Source: Streptococcus sp. Marseille-Q5986 (GTDB lineage: Bacteria; Bacillota; Bacilli; Lactobacillales; Streptococcaceae). Taken from it: DNA of 64,000 nt. The first letter of the stretch is position 1, and every line of letters begins with the position of its first letter. Of this stretch, positions 1-9,365 are shown piece after piece. The notes beneath the pieces were generated by a model. The model was not told the DNA's origin. It did not search any database and saw only the letters and a list, made by a program, of their open reading frames with translations. Where the stretch lies: positions 30,106 to 94,105 of the forward strand of contig NZ_CAMPPY010000008.1 of assembly GCF_946902915.1 (NCBI RefSeq). The letters run 5' to 3'. The translations under genes were made by a program, and so were the position numbers.

Positions 1-1
1 T

Positions 2-1936
2 CAATCGTTTCTCTTCATATTCGAAAATCAATTTACGCTCTAAGTAATAGCCTCTCAGCATTTCATCGATATTGTTAGGCTTGACACGATTGATAACCCG
101 TTCGACAAAGGCACCACTGCTGATAATAGCTGTTTCACGGAGACGAGAATCCTGCATGAAGCTAATCAAGGAACTCTTATAAACCCCTTTTAGATTCTCC
201 AAACTTTCGATAATCATCTCTGTATTTTCTAGATAGAGCTCTGCAATTTGATCATAGTCAAGAGCTCTGAGTTTCTTAGATTCTTCATTTTTCCAACTGC
301 GGAAGGTCTTGCCAAAGGTAAAGACTTCATGAAGGAGAAAACGTAAAATCCGCAAGGAAACAAGGAAATAATAGGTCACTCGTGAAGCAAACTTGCGATT
401 GATACCTTGTTCCATGTTTTTCAGATAACGTTGGTAAACCCGATAAGCACGCTCACTCATCTTGCCTTCCTCGTAAGCCTGTTCCAATCCATCGCTTTCA
501 ATACTGAGGATAAGAAGTTTCAAGGCCTCCCAGTCTTCTTGAGCTCCCTTATTTTCTTGACTCAGGATGAGATTTTCAATACGTCCATGATAATTGTCAA
601 TGGCTGCATAGAGGGGAAGTTTATTTCTGGTATCTTCCAACTCTTTTTCCAACTCTATCGTCACTTCATTTAAAATGGCGATATGCATGAGATAGTCCTT
701 GCTTTCTTCCTGTTCATCAGAAAGATGAGGTAAGACCAAGAGACCTGTTAAAAAGCTGACAAGCGTGACACCTGCGACAAGGAAAAGTAAGAGAGGATAC
801 TCCTGCTCTAAATCACTTGGTATCAGAAGAATTGTAGCAATCGACACCGTTCCCTTGACGCCTGAAAAGGTCAAGAGAAGCATATCTTTCATATACTTAT
901 TCAGTTTTTTCTTGAGGCGGCGTGTCTTGGAGGCATAATAGCCATAAATCATGACAAAACGAATGGCAAAGAGGACAAAGGTAAGGGCGACAAGAGATAC
1001 CAGCAAGAGTAAGGGATTATAGATGGGATTGGTTAAAATAGGTTCTGCTATCATTTCCAACTCCATTCCCAAAATCACAAAGACAGAACCGTTGAGCATG
1101 AAGGTTACTGTATGCCAGACTGTCTCGGTCACCGTATCCACTTGGGCTTCGAGAAGCGTGATTTTCTTAAAACGGCTTGCCTTCAAAATCCCCGCAACTA
1201 CAACAGCAATAATCCCTGAGACGTGTACCTCTTCTGCTAAAAAGAAGGTCAACAGAGGCAAACTCAATTCCAGAAGGAGCTCACTGGCAATATCCGTTGC
1301 GCGGACACTTAGCAAGAAGCTATGGAGGAAGCGGTTGGTCATGGCTGTTAAAAAGCCAATCAGAAAACCACCTAGAATTGAAAAGATGAGCGAGCTCCCA
1401 GCTTGGCCAAGCGAAAAGGTTCCTGTTGTCCAAGCCGCCAAGGCAACTTGAAAGGCCACCAAGCCAGAAGCATCATTCAAGAGTCCTTCACCTTTAAGGA
1501 TATTGGAGACACGTTTAGGAAAGCTAAAGCGCTCCGAAAGAGAGGCAAAGGCCACCAAGTCCGTTGGCCCAAGAGCCGCCCCAACAGCCAAACAAGCTGC
1601 CAAGGGAAGGCTAAGCCAAAGAAGATGGGCTAAGCCACCCAAACTCAGGGTCGAGATAAAAATCACTGGAAATATGAGATAAACAATGATTCGCCAGTGT
1701 TTAAAAATAGCTGTAATATCCGCTTCTTCCGACTCTCGGAAAAGCAAGGGTCCGATAACCAAGGCCAAAAATAACTCTGTATTAAGGTGAAAGTCGGCAT
1801 TGGGTAAAAAGAGACCAATCACAATTCCAAAAAGAATTTGAACCAAAGGGAGAGGCAAAAAGGGCAGGAGCTTATTGATTGTACTTGAAACAATCAAGAC
1901 AAGTAAAAATAGGATGAGGTAAATCAGTAATTCCAC
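2..1936 (-). CDS. Na+/H+ antiporter, CPA1 family (partial, runs off left edge)
   Basis: Integral membrane cation/proton exchanger. 645 codons are visible and the frame is still open at base 2, so the C-terminus is outside the window. About twelve hydrophobic segments fill the first 400 residues. The CPA1 signatures are present: GPTD at residues 123-126 and the Asn-Asp pair (LLNDASG) at 154-155. A long charged cytoplasmic tail follows. The start is GTG at 1936, chosen because a strong TAAGGAGG lies 6-7 bases upstream; no ATG fits as well. It is the last gene of a compact minus-strand run mnmL-mnmM-small gene-antiporter with gaps of about 10 bases or less. Family assignment is secure; the ion (Na+ or K+) is not shown by sequence. 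Confidence 0.88.
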   Translation of the reverse strand, partial: MELLIYLILFLLVLIVSSTINKLLPFLPLPLVQILFGIVIGLFLPNADFHLNTELFLALVIGPLLFRESEEADITAIFKHWRIIVYLIFPVIFISTLSLGGLAHLLWLSLPLAACLAVGAALGPTDLVAFASLSERFSFPKRVSNILKGEGLLNDASGLVAFQVALAAWTTGTFSLGQAGSSLIFSILGGFLIGFLTAMTNRFLHSFLLSVRATDIASELLLELSLPLLTFFLAEEVHVSGIIAVVVAGILKASRFKKITLLEAQVDTVTETVWHTVTFMLNGSVFVILGMELEMIAEPILTNPIYNPLLLLVSLVALTFVLFAIRFVMIYGYYASKTRRLKKKLNKYMKDMLLLTFSGVKGTVSIATILLIPSDLEQEYPLLLFLVAGVTLVSFLTGLLVLPHLSDEQEESKDYLMHIAILNEVTIELEKELEDTRNKLPLYAAIDNYHGRIENLILSQENKGAQEDWEALKLLILSIESDGLEQAYEEGKMSERAYRVYQRYLKNMEQGINRKFASRVTYYFLVSLRILRFLLHEVFTFGKTFRSWKNEESKKLRALDYDQIAELYLENTEMIIESLENLKGVYKSSLISFMQDSRLRETAIISSGAFVERVINRVKPNNIDEMLRGYYLERKLIFEYEEKRL

Positions 1937-1947
1937 GCAATTCCTCC

Positions 1948-2202
1948 TTAGTCTTTTTTACAACAGGATTCAAATATCTCCTTCTGCTCTTTGATTTTTT
2001 GGTCAATCTTGGAACAGTCTTTGTGCTCAATTTTTCTCTGGCACCGTTCCATTTCAAGAGCAACTAATTTTTTCTTGATTTTAAGCATTTTTTTGCTCAT
2101 ATGCGCTTGGTCTAGCACGCCCACTGCACGTTCGTGGTGGATTGACTCGACAAATTTCTGGCGCATGGTATCCAGCTTTTCACGTAGGTATTGTTTATCC
2201 AT
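1948..2202 (-). CDS. small charged helical protein, unknown function
   Basis: 84 residues, very rich in Lys/Glu and predicted largely helical, with a Cys pair near the end (ESCCKKD). No signal peptide or membrane segment. It starts 2 bases after the mnmM stop and ends 11 bases before the antiporter start, so it is surely co-transcribed with them. RBS-like AGAGAG lies upstream of the ATG. I do not recognise a domain; it resembles short conserved streptococcal proteins with no assigned role. Confidence 0.75.
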   Translation of the reverse strand: MDKQYLREKLDTMRQKFVESIHHERAVGVLDQAHMSKKMLKIKKKLVALEMERCQRKIEHKDCSKIDQKIKEQKEIFESCCKKD

Positions 2203-2204
2203 GT

Positions 2205-2750
2205 CTATCTCTCTAATTTTTCAATCATAACTAAAAAGGGCGGGTTGTTAACTTGGTTCAGGGTTCGGTAAATGGCAGCTGTGTACTCTTGTTGATTCAA
2301 CTGGCTAACAAAATCCAAGACAGCATCCCGCTCGAGGTCTCCTCCTTCATGACCATAGTAGATCATAATAGCAATCCGTCCCCCTTTGACAAGCAAATGG
2401 CACAACTTTTCTAATGCTTCAATAGTTGTCTGCGGTTGGGTAATGACAGATTTATCAGCCGACGGTAGATAGCCCAGATTAAAAATTCCTGCCTTGGCTT
2501 CTGTCACAAACTGATCCAGTGTCTCATGGCCTCGCAAGATTAGCTGGGCATTTGTCATTTCAGCCTGTTCCAAACGCTCTTTGGTCTTTTCCAAGGCTTG
2601 TTCCTGAATATCAAAGGCATAGACTTGTTTAGCTAGCTTGGCTAAAAAAAGGGTATCGTGGCCATTTCCCATGGTTGCATCCACTACGACATCCTCTTTT
2701 GTCACTACTTCAGCCAAAAAATCATGTGCCATCTCAAGTGGTCTTTTCAT
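2205..2750 (-). CDS. mnmM: SAM-dependent methyltransferase YtqB type (tRNA wobble uridine methyltransferase MnmM)
   Basis: 181-residue class I methyltransferase. The SAM-binding glycine motif is clear at residues about 23-32 (VDATMGNGHDT), followed by the acidic AFDIQ strand end. Length and order match B. subtilis YtqB, reported as MnmM, which methylates nm5s2U34 to mnm5s2U34 in tRNA. That role is family knowledge. The gene follows the radical SAM gene mnmL with a 10-base gap; the same pair is adjacent in Bacillus (ytqA-ytqB), supporting consecutive steps in one pathway. Confidence 0.85.
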   Translation of the reverse strand: MKRPLEMAHDFLAEVVTKEDVVVDATMGNGHDTLFLAKLAKQVYAFDIQEQALEKTKERLEQAEMTNAQLILRGHETLDQFVTEAKAGIFNLGYLPSADKSVITQPQTTIEALEKLCHLLVKGGRIAIMIYYGHEGGDLERDAVLDFVSQLNQQEYTAAIYRTLNQVNNPPFLVMIEKLER

Positions 2751-2760
2751 TTTTAAACTC

Positions 2761-3681
2761 CTATTTTACAGCCTTGCATCCTTGCACGCTTCCGCGACGT
2801 CGCATTTCAGTTTCAATAGCATTTAGCACTTCCCATTTATTGAGGCTCCACATAGGACCAATCAGCATATCTCTCGGTGCATCTCCGGTAATTCGGTGGA
2901 TGACGATATGCTTGGGGATGATTTCCAGTTGGTCACAGATGACTTTGATATACTCGTCCTGACTCATCAGTTGCAAACGCCCCTCGTGATAATCCCGTTG
3001 CATACGCGTATTGGTCATAAGATGAAGTAAATGCAGTTTAATCCCTTGAATATCATTATCAGTGACACAGCGGCGGACATTTTCAATCATCATCTCATGG
3101 GTTTCACCGGGCAAACCATTGATCAAATGAGAAACAATCTCAATCTTGGGATACTTTCTCAAACGCTTGACCGTTTCTACGTACAATTCATAGGAATGGG
3201 CGCGGTTAATCAAGTCAGAGGTTGCTTCATAAGTGGTCTGCAAGCCCAATTCAACCGTTACATGCATGCGCTCCGACAACTCAGCCAAATATTCGATGGT
3301 TTCATCTGGCAGACAGTCTGGCCGTGTTCCAATATTGATTCCAACTACACCTGGCTCATTGATCGCCTGCTCGTAACGTTCCCGAATCACTTCCGCCTTT
3401 TCATGGGTGTTGGTAAAATTTTGAAAATAAACCAGATACTTCTGAACATCTGGCCACTTGCGGTGCATAAAGTCAATTTCCTTATAAAATTGCTCACGAA
3501 TAGGGGCATCCGGTGCTACAATAGCATCTCCAGAACCAGAAACCGTACAAAAAGTACAGCCTCCATGAGCCACAGTTCCATCACGATTGGGACAGTCAAA
3601 TCCCGCATCAATAGGGACTTTAAAGGTCTTTTCTCCAAAGAGTTTTCGATAATAATCATTCAAGGTATTATAAGGTTTCAT
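2761..3681 (-). CDS. mnmL: radical SAM protein YtqA type (tRNA modification enzyme MnmL)
   Basis: 306 residues from ATG 3681 (MKPYNTLND). The cysteine cluster CPNRDGTVAHGGCTFC near the N-terminus is the atypical radical SAM signature of this family. Further family blocks are LVYFQNFTNT, GTRPDCLP, ELGLQT and HLINGLPGE. YtqA has been reported as MnmL, acting on cmnm5s2U34 before MnmM; I recall this rather than see it. The frame is open about 59 codons further upstream, but that part has no family similarity and overlaps the divergent gene, so I reject the longer start. The promoter at 3689-3717 puts the transcript start at or next to this ATG, so the mRNA is probably leaderless. Confidence 0.85.
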   Translation of the reverse strand: MKPYNTLNDYYRKLFGEKTFKVPIDAGFDCPNRDGTVAHGGCTFCTVSGSGDAIVAPDAPIREQFYKEIDFMHRKWPDVQKYLVYFQNFTNTHEKAEVIRERYEQAINEPGVVGINIGTRPDCLPDETIEYLAELSERMHVTVELGLQTTYEATSDLINRAHSYELYVETVKRLRKYPKIEIVSHLINGLPGETHEMMIENVRRCVTDNDIQGIKLHLLHLMTNTRMQRDYHEGRLQLMSQDEYIKVICDQLEIIPKHIVIHRITGDAPRDMLIGPMWSLNKWEVLNAIETEMRRRGSVQGCKAVK

Positions 3682-3688
3682 AACCTTC

Positions 3689-3717
3689 ATTATAACAAAA
3701 AATACCCACAATCTCAA
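3689..3717 (-). promoter_or_regulatory. promoter of mnmL operon
   Basis: On minus, TTGAGA (3717-3712), 17-base spacer, perfect TATAAT (3694-3689). The +1 expected 7 bases after the -10 falls at 3682-3681, the A of the mnmL ATG. There is no room for a Shine-Dalgarno in the transcript. Confidence 0.75.
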
Positions 3718-3752
3718 AAGCCTGACTTTCCTATAAATTCCTCTGTTTCTCG

Positions 3753-3781
3753 TTTCCTTTAGAGTTTTTTTATGATACAAT
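3753..3781 (+). promoter_or_regulatory. promoter of DUF3397 gene
   Basis: TTTCCT (3753-3758), 17-base spacer, TACAAT (3776-3781) preceded by an extended -10 TGA. The expected +1 is 3788, exactly the A of the first ATG of the DUF3397 gene. Confidence 0.6.
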
Positions 3782-3787
3782 ATAGGT

Positions 3788-4141
3788 ATGATTTTAATGA
3801 AAATAGCATCTATTTTATTGTTGATATTAACTTTGGTGGTTTGCTTTATTGTCTCCAAACTGTTCGGACTTAGGAAAATAGGGTTTAATTTCGCAGATTT
3901 AGCTTTTCCACTTTTGATATTTGAGTATTATCTGATTACTGCTAAAGCCTTTACCCACAACTTTCTACCGCGACTTGGTGTCGCACTTTCTCTCCTAGCA
4001 ATCCTCCTTGTAGTCTTTTTCCTTATCAAAAAACGAAGTTTTTATTACCCTAAATTCATTAAATTCTTCTGGAGAGCTAGTTTTCTCCTAACCTTAATCA
4101 TCTACATAGCAATGATTGTTGAATTGATGATGGTAAAATGA
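3788..4141 (+). CDS. DUF3397 family membrane protein
   Basis: 117 residues with four hydrophobic segments separated by short basic loops, matching the DUF3397 family in size and topology. Function unknown. There are two possible starts, ATG 3788 and ATG 3797; neither has a Shine-Dalgarno and the promoter predicts a leaderless message starting at 3788. The gene is divergent from mnmL and followed directly by a terminator, so it is probably monocistronic. Confidence 0.75.
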   Translation: MILMKIASILLLILTLVVCFIVSKLFGLRKIGFNFADLAFPLLIFEYYLITAKAFTHNFLPRLGVALSLLAILLVVFFLIKKRSFYYPKFIKFFWRASFLLTLIIYIAMIVELMMVK

Positions 4142-4147
4142 TTACCA

Positions 4148-4180
4148 ACCCAGAGTATTTAAATGCTGGGTCTTTCTTTT
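4148..4180 (+). terminator. rho-independent terminator after DUF3397 gene
   Basis: Stem ACCCAG/CTGGGT with an AT-rich loop, followed by a T-rich tract. Confidence 0.65.
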
Positions 4181-4199
4181 ACTCCTATACCTACAAAAA

Positions 4200-5590
4200 A
4201 ACCTAGGACAATAGTCTCTTATCCCCAAAAAAGCAACGGATTTGCCGTTGCTTTTTGCATGGTTACGATAGTCTTGGTAAAATAGAACTGCACAATACAC
4301 CATTTAGAAAGGCTATCTTATGCATATTCACTATAACAAAAATCAAACAACTTTACCACTAGAAATCCGTTCTTTCTTGCCACAAGACCATCTCGTCTTT
4401 ATTATCTGAATACCTTGGAAGATAGTCCTTTCCCTACCTTCTATCATGCCTCTGCTCACCCGTCTTAGCACCCTAAAATGCTTGTATCTACTCTTCTATT
4501 TGCCTCTTCACAAGGGATTTTCTCTGCTCGAAAAATTGAAAAAATGATGATTGAAAATCTCGCCATGCAGTACCTAACAGGGCAGTTGGTTGTTAGCTAT
4601 CGCACCATCAAGCGTTTTCGTGTCGCCGAAGGGATGGAAGAACTCATTCGTGATCTTTTCATCGACCTCAATCTTCGTTTAAAAATGGAAGAGTTAGTGA
4701 TCTTAGATTGTTTGTGTATTGACGGGACTAAGATTGAAGCCAATGCCAACAAGTATCGTTTCGTGTGGAAAAAAGCAAGGGACAAGTTTTCCGTCAAACT
4801 GCAAGAACAGATACAGATGCCACTTTTATGCGGATGAAAGAAGATCATATGAAAAATGACCCACTCAAGGCTGCTTATCATCTTCAAATCGCTACTGAAA
4901 ACCAATTTCTTCTTCACTATGATGTCTTCTCAAATCCGACAGATACCAAGACTCTTCTCCCCTTACTTGAAACCCCTAAAGACAGTTGTCGCAGATGCTG
5001 GATATGGAAGTGAAGAGAGCCTCCTTCGTTTAGATGAAAAGGAGGTGAACCATCTGATGAAATATGCCATGTTTGATAAGGAACAAAAGAGAAGGTATAC
5101 ACAGTCAGCTAGAAACTTAGGGAATTGGTACTATAATGGCAAGGAGGATAGCTATACACATCCTGATGGTTGGTGTTATCGTTTTCGCCCCATCAAACAT
5201 CAGAAAACAGAGACGGACTTTCAAGAGGAAATCAAGGTTTACTATGCTGATGAATCTGAATCAGCTCCTCAAAAGGGACTGTATAGGAATGAACGCTATC
5301 AGCACTTAAAAACTAAAGAATGCCAGGCGCTTTTATCTCCCCAAGGTAGACAGATTTTCGCTCAACGTAAGATTGATGTGGAACCTGTTTTTGGACAGAT
5401 AAAGGCTTGTTTGGGGTACAAGAGAGGGAATCTGAGAGGGATGCGTCAAGTGAGAATTGACATGGGATTGGTACTTATGGCAAATAAGCTCCTAAAATAC
5501 AATAAGAGAGCCCTTAAAATGAAAAAGCTAGAGTTCTGCAATTGGAAATCTCTAGCTTTTTTGTGGTTGAGAACTATTTTGTCCTAGGTT
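4200..5590 (+). mobile_element. decayed IS1182-family insertion sequence
   Basis: Bounded by inverted ends AACCTAGGAC at 4200-4209 and 5581-5590; similarity between the ends continues inward for about 40 bases. It carries one broken DDE transposase gene. Inside the left end a GCAACGG/CCGTTGC hairpin with T5 may block read-through from outside. A 3' fragment of a second copy lies at 29651-29976 in the opposite orientation. Confidence 0.8.
4320..5587 (+). pseudogene. IS1182-type transposase, multiply frameshifted
   Basis: The frame starts at ATG 4320 (MHIHYNKNQTTLPLE) and hits a stop near 4408. It continues in other frames through a TAG near 4468, resumes as MLVSTLLFASSQGIFSARK (from 4478), breaks again near 4830 and resumes to 5587. 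It ends with the conserved DVEPVFGQIKA and RGMRQVRIDMGLV blocks. A central piece after the [13 protein letters not shown] block appears deleted. Not functional. Confidence 0.85.
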
Positions 5591-5647
5591 CATTAATTAC
5601 TCAGATTGTTATACAAATAAGTAAATTTCCTGAACTACGACACAGAG

Positions 5648-5814
5648 TTTAGCAAATCGATTTCATTTGCCAAACGAGGTTAGTGAGGCAGTTCGCCAGT
5701 TCACCTCCTTACTATTACGACGGCAAAGTCCATGAATCGATATCATTCGTGGACTTTGCCTAGTGAAGCGTTTAGGTAGACTACCATAGCAGTTACCGTC
5801 AAATGACAGTAACT
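5648..5814. repeat. cluster of three hairpins downstream of prfC
   Basis: Three inverted repeats occur in a 250-base gene-free stretch: about 5648-5674 (TTTAGCAAAT.. with ATTTGCCAAA), 5722-5760 (GGCAAAGTCCA with TGGACTTTGCC, plus an inner arm) and 5791-5814 (AGTTACCGTCA with TGACAGTAACT). None has a clear T-tract, so they are not classical terminators. Confidence 0.6.
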
Positions 5815-5840
5815 TTATGTTGCTAGTCATTTGTAACGAT

Positions 5841-7385
5841 TTACATCTTCTCTTCCAACTCTACATCTGGATACTTGTCCGCAAACCAGCGGAGGGCAAA
5901 CTCATTTTCAAAGAGGAAGACTGGTTGGTCGAAACGGTCTTTGGCCAAGATATTGCGGCTTGATGACATGCGCTCGTCCAAATCCTCTGACTTGATCCAA
6001 CGAACGGTCTTTTTACCCATTGGGCTCATGACCACTTCCGCATTGTACTCGCCTTCCATGCGGTGCTTAAAGACTTCAAACTGGAGTTGACCCACAGCCC
6101 CTAGCATGTACTCGCCAGTTTGGTAATTCTTATAAAGCTGAATGGCTCCCTCTTGCACCAATTGCTCAATCCCCTTGTGGAAGGATTTTTGCTTCATGAC
6201 GTTCTTAGCAGAAACTTTCATAAAAATCTCAGGTGTAAAGGTTGGCAGTGGTTCAAATTCAAACTTGTTTTTTCCAACCGTCAAGGTATCTCCAACTTGA
6301 TAAGTACCGGTATCGTAAACTCCGATGATATCACCTGCTACGGCATTAGTGACATTTTCACGACTTTCGGCCATAAACTGAGTGACATTAGATAGTTTGG
6401 CAGTCTTACCAGTACGAGGCAAATTGACACTCATACCGCGCTCAAATTCACCTGATACGATACGGACAAAGGCGATACGGTCCCGGTGACGAGGGTCCAT
6501 GTTGGCTTGGATTTTAAAAACAAATCCTGAGAAATCCTTGTCATAAGGATCCACAATTTCGCCGTCTGTTTTCTTGTGTCCATGAGGTTCTGGAGCAAAC
6601 TTGAGGAAGGTCTCAAGGAAGGTCTGCACCCCAAAGTTCGTCAGAGCTGAACCGAAGAAGACCGGAGTCAGTTCTCCAGCAAGAATAGCTTCTTCTGAAA
6701 ATTCATTTCCTGCTTCTTCAAGGAGTTCGATATCGTCCTTAACCTGAGCGTAGAAAGGATTGTTACCAAATAGCTTATCCCCTTCTTCCAGACTGGCAAA
6801 ACGTTCATCCCCTTTATAAAGTTCCAAACGTTGGTTATAAAGGTCATACAAGCCTTCGAAGGCTTTCCCCATCCCGATTGGCCAGTTCATCGGGTAGCTC
6901 GCAATACCCAAGACTTCTTCCAATTCTTGCAAGAGGTCCAGCGGCTCACGACCATCACGGTCCAGCTTGTTCATAAAGGTAAAGACTGGAATGCCACGGT
7001 GCTTCACAACCTCAAACAGTTTCTTGGTTTGAGCCTCGATACCCTTGGCAGAATCCACGACCATAACTGCAGCATCCACCGCCATCAAGGTACGATAGGT
7101 ATCTTCTGAGAAGTCCTCGTGTCCTGGTGTGTCTAGGATATTCACGCGCTTGCCGGCGTAGTCAAATTGCATAACAGATGAAGTAACGGAAATCCCACGC
7201 TGCTTCTCGATATCCATCCAGTCAGACTTGGCAAAAGTCCCTGTTTTCTTTCCTTTTACGGTACCAGCCTCACGAATCTCGCCCCCAAAGTAGAGCAACT
7301 GCTCCGTAATGGTTGTTTTCCCCGCATCTGGGTGAGAGATGATGGCAAAGGTACGGCGTTTCTTAATTTCTTCTTGAATAGTCAT
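5841..7385 (-). CDS. prfC: peptide chain release factor 3
   Basis: 514-residue translational GTPase that recycles RF1/RF2 from the ribosome after termination. G-domain motifs are present: P-loop [17 protein letters not shown], and NKLD. Length is typical of RF3 and distinguishes it from EF-G and TetM-type proteins. The start [20 protein letters not shown] matches the family. It has its own promoter and an 80-base leader; the gatC promoter is divergent from it. Confidence 0.96.
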   Translation of the reverse strand: MTIQEEIKKRRTFAIISHPDAGKTTITEQLLYFGGEIREAGTVKGKKTGTFAKSDWMDIEKQRGISVTSSVMQFDYAGKRVNILDTPGHEDFSEDTYRTLMAVDAAVMVVDSAKGIEAQTKKLFEVVKHRGIPVFTFMNKLDRDGREPLDLLQELEEVLGIASYPMNWPIGMGKAFEGLYDLYNQRLELYKGDERFASLEEGDKLFGNNPFYAQVKDDIELLEEAGNEFSEEAILAGELTPVFFGSALTNFGVQTFLETFLKFAPEPHGHKKTDGEIVDPYDKDFSGFVFKIQANMDPRHRDRIAFVRIVSGEFERGMSVNLPRTGKTAKLSNVTQFMAESRENVTNAVAGDIIGVYDTGTYQVGDTLTVGKNKFEFEPLPTFTPEIFMKVSAKNVMKQKSFHKGIEQLVQEGAIQLYKNYQTGEYMLGAVGQLQFEVFKHRMEGEYNAEVVMSPMGKKTVRWIKSEDLDERMSSSRNILAKDRFDQPVFLFENEFALRWFADKYPDVELEEKM

Positions 7386-7474
7386 AAGTTCTCTTTCTTT
7401 GATTCTCTATTTTTCTTGTTTCAATAGCTAAGAATGATTTCTACATTGGATTTTACCATTCCTTTCAACACTCC

Positions 7475-7503
7475 ATTATATCGGATTTTAGCATTTTTTT
7501 CAA
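7475..7503 (-). promoter_or_regulatory. promoter of prfC
   Basis: On minus: TTGAAA (7503-7498), 17-base spacer, TATAAT (7480-7475). Confidence 0.75.
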
Positions 7504-7547
7504 TTTCTATTTCTTTTCAGTTTGGCTCCCTTATTTATAGGAAAATA

Positions 7548-7556
7548 TGGTAAAAT
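7548..7556 (+). promoter_or_regulatory. extended -10 promoter of gatCAB
   Basis: TGGTAAAAT immediately upstream of gatC. No good -35 at 17 bases, as usual for extended -10 promoters. Expected start near 7563. Confidence 0.6.
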
Positions 7557-7596
7557 AGAACAGACTAAAAATCATCATTTCACGAAAGGATGCAAG

Positions 7597-7899
7597 ATGA
7601 AAATTACGCAAGAAGAGGTAACACACGTTGCCAATCTTTCAAAATTAAGATTCTCTGAAGAAGAAACTGCTGCCTTTGCAACAACCTTGTCTAAGATTGT
7701 TGATATGGTTGAATTGCTGGGCGAAGTCTACACAAATGGTGTCGCACCTACTACGACTATGGCTGACCGCAAGACTGTACTCCGCCCTGATGTGGCTGAA
7801 GAAGGAACAGACCGCGACCGCTTGTTTAAAAACGTACCTGAAAAAGACAACTACTATATCAAGGTACCAGCTATCCTAGATGATGGAGGAGATGCCTAA
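7597..7899 (+). CDS. gatC: Asp-tRNA(Asn)/Glu-tRNA(Gln) amidotransferase subunit C
   Basis: 100-residue small subunit that stabilises GatA in the GatCAB complex. The N-terminal block [18 protein letters not shown] is diagnostic. Start ATG 7597 is chosen for family length and a GAAAGGA site 8-9 bases upstream; the open frame begins further upstream without similarity. The TAA overlaps the gatA ATG by one base (TAATG), implying translational coupling. Confidence 0.95.
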   Translation: MKITQEEVTHVANLSKLRFSEEETAAFATTLSKIVDMVELLGEVYTNGVAPTTTMADRKTVLRPDVAEEGTDRDRLFKNVPEKDNYYIKVPAILDDGGDA

Positions 7900-9365
7900 T
7901 GACTTTTAATAACAAAACGATTGAAGACTTGCACAACCTCCTTGTCTCTAAGGAGATTTCAGCAACTGAATTGACACAAGCAACGCTTGAAGATATCCAA
8001 TCTCGCGAGACAGCTATCAACGCTTTTGTTACCATCGCTGAGGAGCAAGCCCTTGCACAAGCTAAGGCTATTGATGAAGCTGGAATCGACGCTGATAATG
8101 TCCTTTCAGGAATTCCGCTTGCTGTTAAAGATAATATCTCTACAGACGGTATTCTGACAACTGCAGCCTCAAAAATGCTCTACAACTACGAGCCTATCTT
8201 TGATGCGACAGCCGTTGCCAATGCCAAAGCTAAGGGTATGATTATTGTCGGAAAAACCAACATGGACGAGTTTGCCATGGGTGGTTCAGGTGAGACTTCT
8301 CACTACGGTGCGACTAAAAATGCTTGGGACCATAGCAAGGTTCCTGGTGGTTCATCAAGCGGTTCTGCGGCTTCTGTGGCTTCAGGACAAGTTCGCTTGT
8401 CACTTGGTTCTGATACTGGTGGTTCCATCCGCCAACCTGCTGCCTTCAACGGGATTGTTGGTCTCAAACCAACCTACGGAACAGTTTCACGTTTCGGTCT
8501 CATTGCCTTCGGTAGCTCATTAGACCAGATTGGACCTTTTGCACCAACTGTTAAAGAAAATGCCCTCTTGCTCAATGCAATTGCTAGCGAAGATGCCAAA
8601 GACTCTACTTCTGCTCCTGTCCGCATTGCTGACTTTACTTCCAAAATTGGGCAAGACATCAAGGGCATGAAAATTGCTTTTCCTAAGGAATACCTTGGTG
8701 AAGGGATTGACCCAGAAGTTAAAGAAACCATTCTGAATGCAGCCAAACACTTTGAAAAGCTTGGTGCCATCGTTGAAGAAGTCAGCCTTCCTCACTCTAA
8801 ATACGGTGTTGCTGTTTACTATATTATCGCTTCATCAGAAGCCTCATCAAACTTGCAACGTTTTGACGGTATCCGTTACGGCTACCGCGCAGAGGATGCG
8901 ACTAATCTTGACGAAATCTATGTCAACAGCCGTAGCCAAGGTTTCGGTGAAGAAGTGAAACGCCGTATCATGCTAGGAACTTTCAGCCTTTCATCAGGTT
9001 ACTACGATGCCTACTACAAAAAGGCTAGTCAGGTCCGTACCCTCATCATCCAAGATTTCGAAAACATCTTTGCGGATTACGACTTGATTTTGGGACCAAC
9101 TGCTCCAAGTGTAGCCTTTGACTTGGATTCGCTCAACCACGATCCAGTTGCTATGTACTTGGCGGATCTCTTGACAATCCCAGTTAACTTGGCTGGTCTA
9201 CCAGGAATTTCGATTCCTGCTGGATTCTCTCAAGGTCTACCTGTCGGTCTCCAATTGATCGGTCCTAAGTACTCTGAGGAAACCATTTACCAAGCTACTG
9301 CTGCCTTTGAAGCAACAACAGACTACCACAAACAACAACCCGTGATTTTTGGAGGTGACAACTAA
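7899..9365 (+). CDS. gatA: Asp-tRNA(Asn)/Glu-tRNA(Gln) amidotransferase subunit A
   Basis: 488-residue amidase-signature subunit that releases ammonia from glutamine for transamidation of mischarged tRNA. Catalytic Ser-cisSer-Lys elements are visible: the Lys in PLAVKDN, the GGSSSGSAA loop and [11 protein letters not shown]. Full family length. It overlaps gatC and gatB by one base each, so the three subunits are made in a coupled operon. This pathway is needed because Gram-positive cocci lack GlnRS. Confidence 0.97.
   Translation: MTFNNKTIEDLHNLLVSKEISATELTQATLEDIQSRETAINAFVTIAEEQALAQAKAIDEAGIDADNVLSGIPLAVKDNISTDGILTTAASKMLYNYEPIFDATAVANAKAKGMIIVGKTNMDEFAMGGSGETSHYGATKNAWDHSKVPGGSSSGSAASVASGQVRLSLGSDTGGSIRQPAAFNGIVGLKPTYGTVSRFGLIAFGSSLDQIGPFAPTVKENALLLNAIASEDAKDSTSAPVRIADFTSKIGQDIKGMKIAFPKEYLGEGIDPEVKETILNAAKHFEKLGAIVEEVSLPHSKYGVAVYYIIASSEASSNLQRFDGIRYGYRAEDATNLDEIYVNSRSQGFGEEVKRRIMLGTFSLSSGYYDAYYKKASQVRTLIIQDFENIFADYDLILGPTAPSVAFDLDSLNHDPVAMYLADLLTIPVNLAGLPGISIPAGFSQGLPVGLQLIGPKYSEETIYQATAAFEATTDYHKQQPVIFGGDN

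Noticed and set aside
3031..3762. 243-codon open frame on plus opposite mnmL
   Set aside because: Antisense to a well-supported radical SAM gene, no RBS and no recognisable protein sequence.
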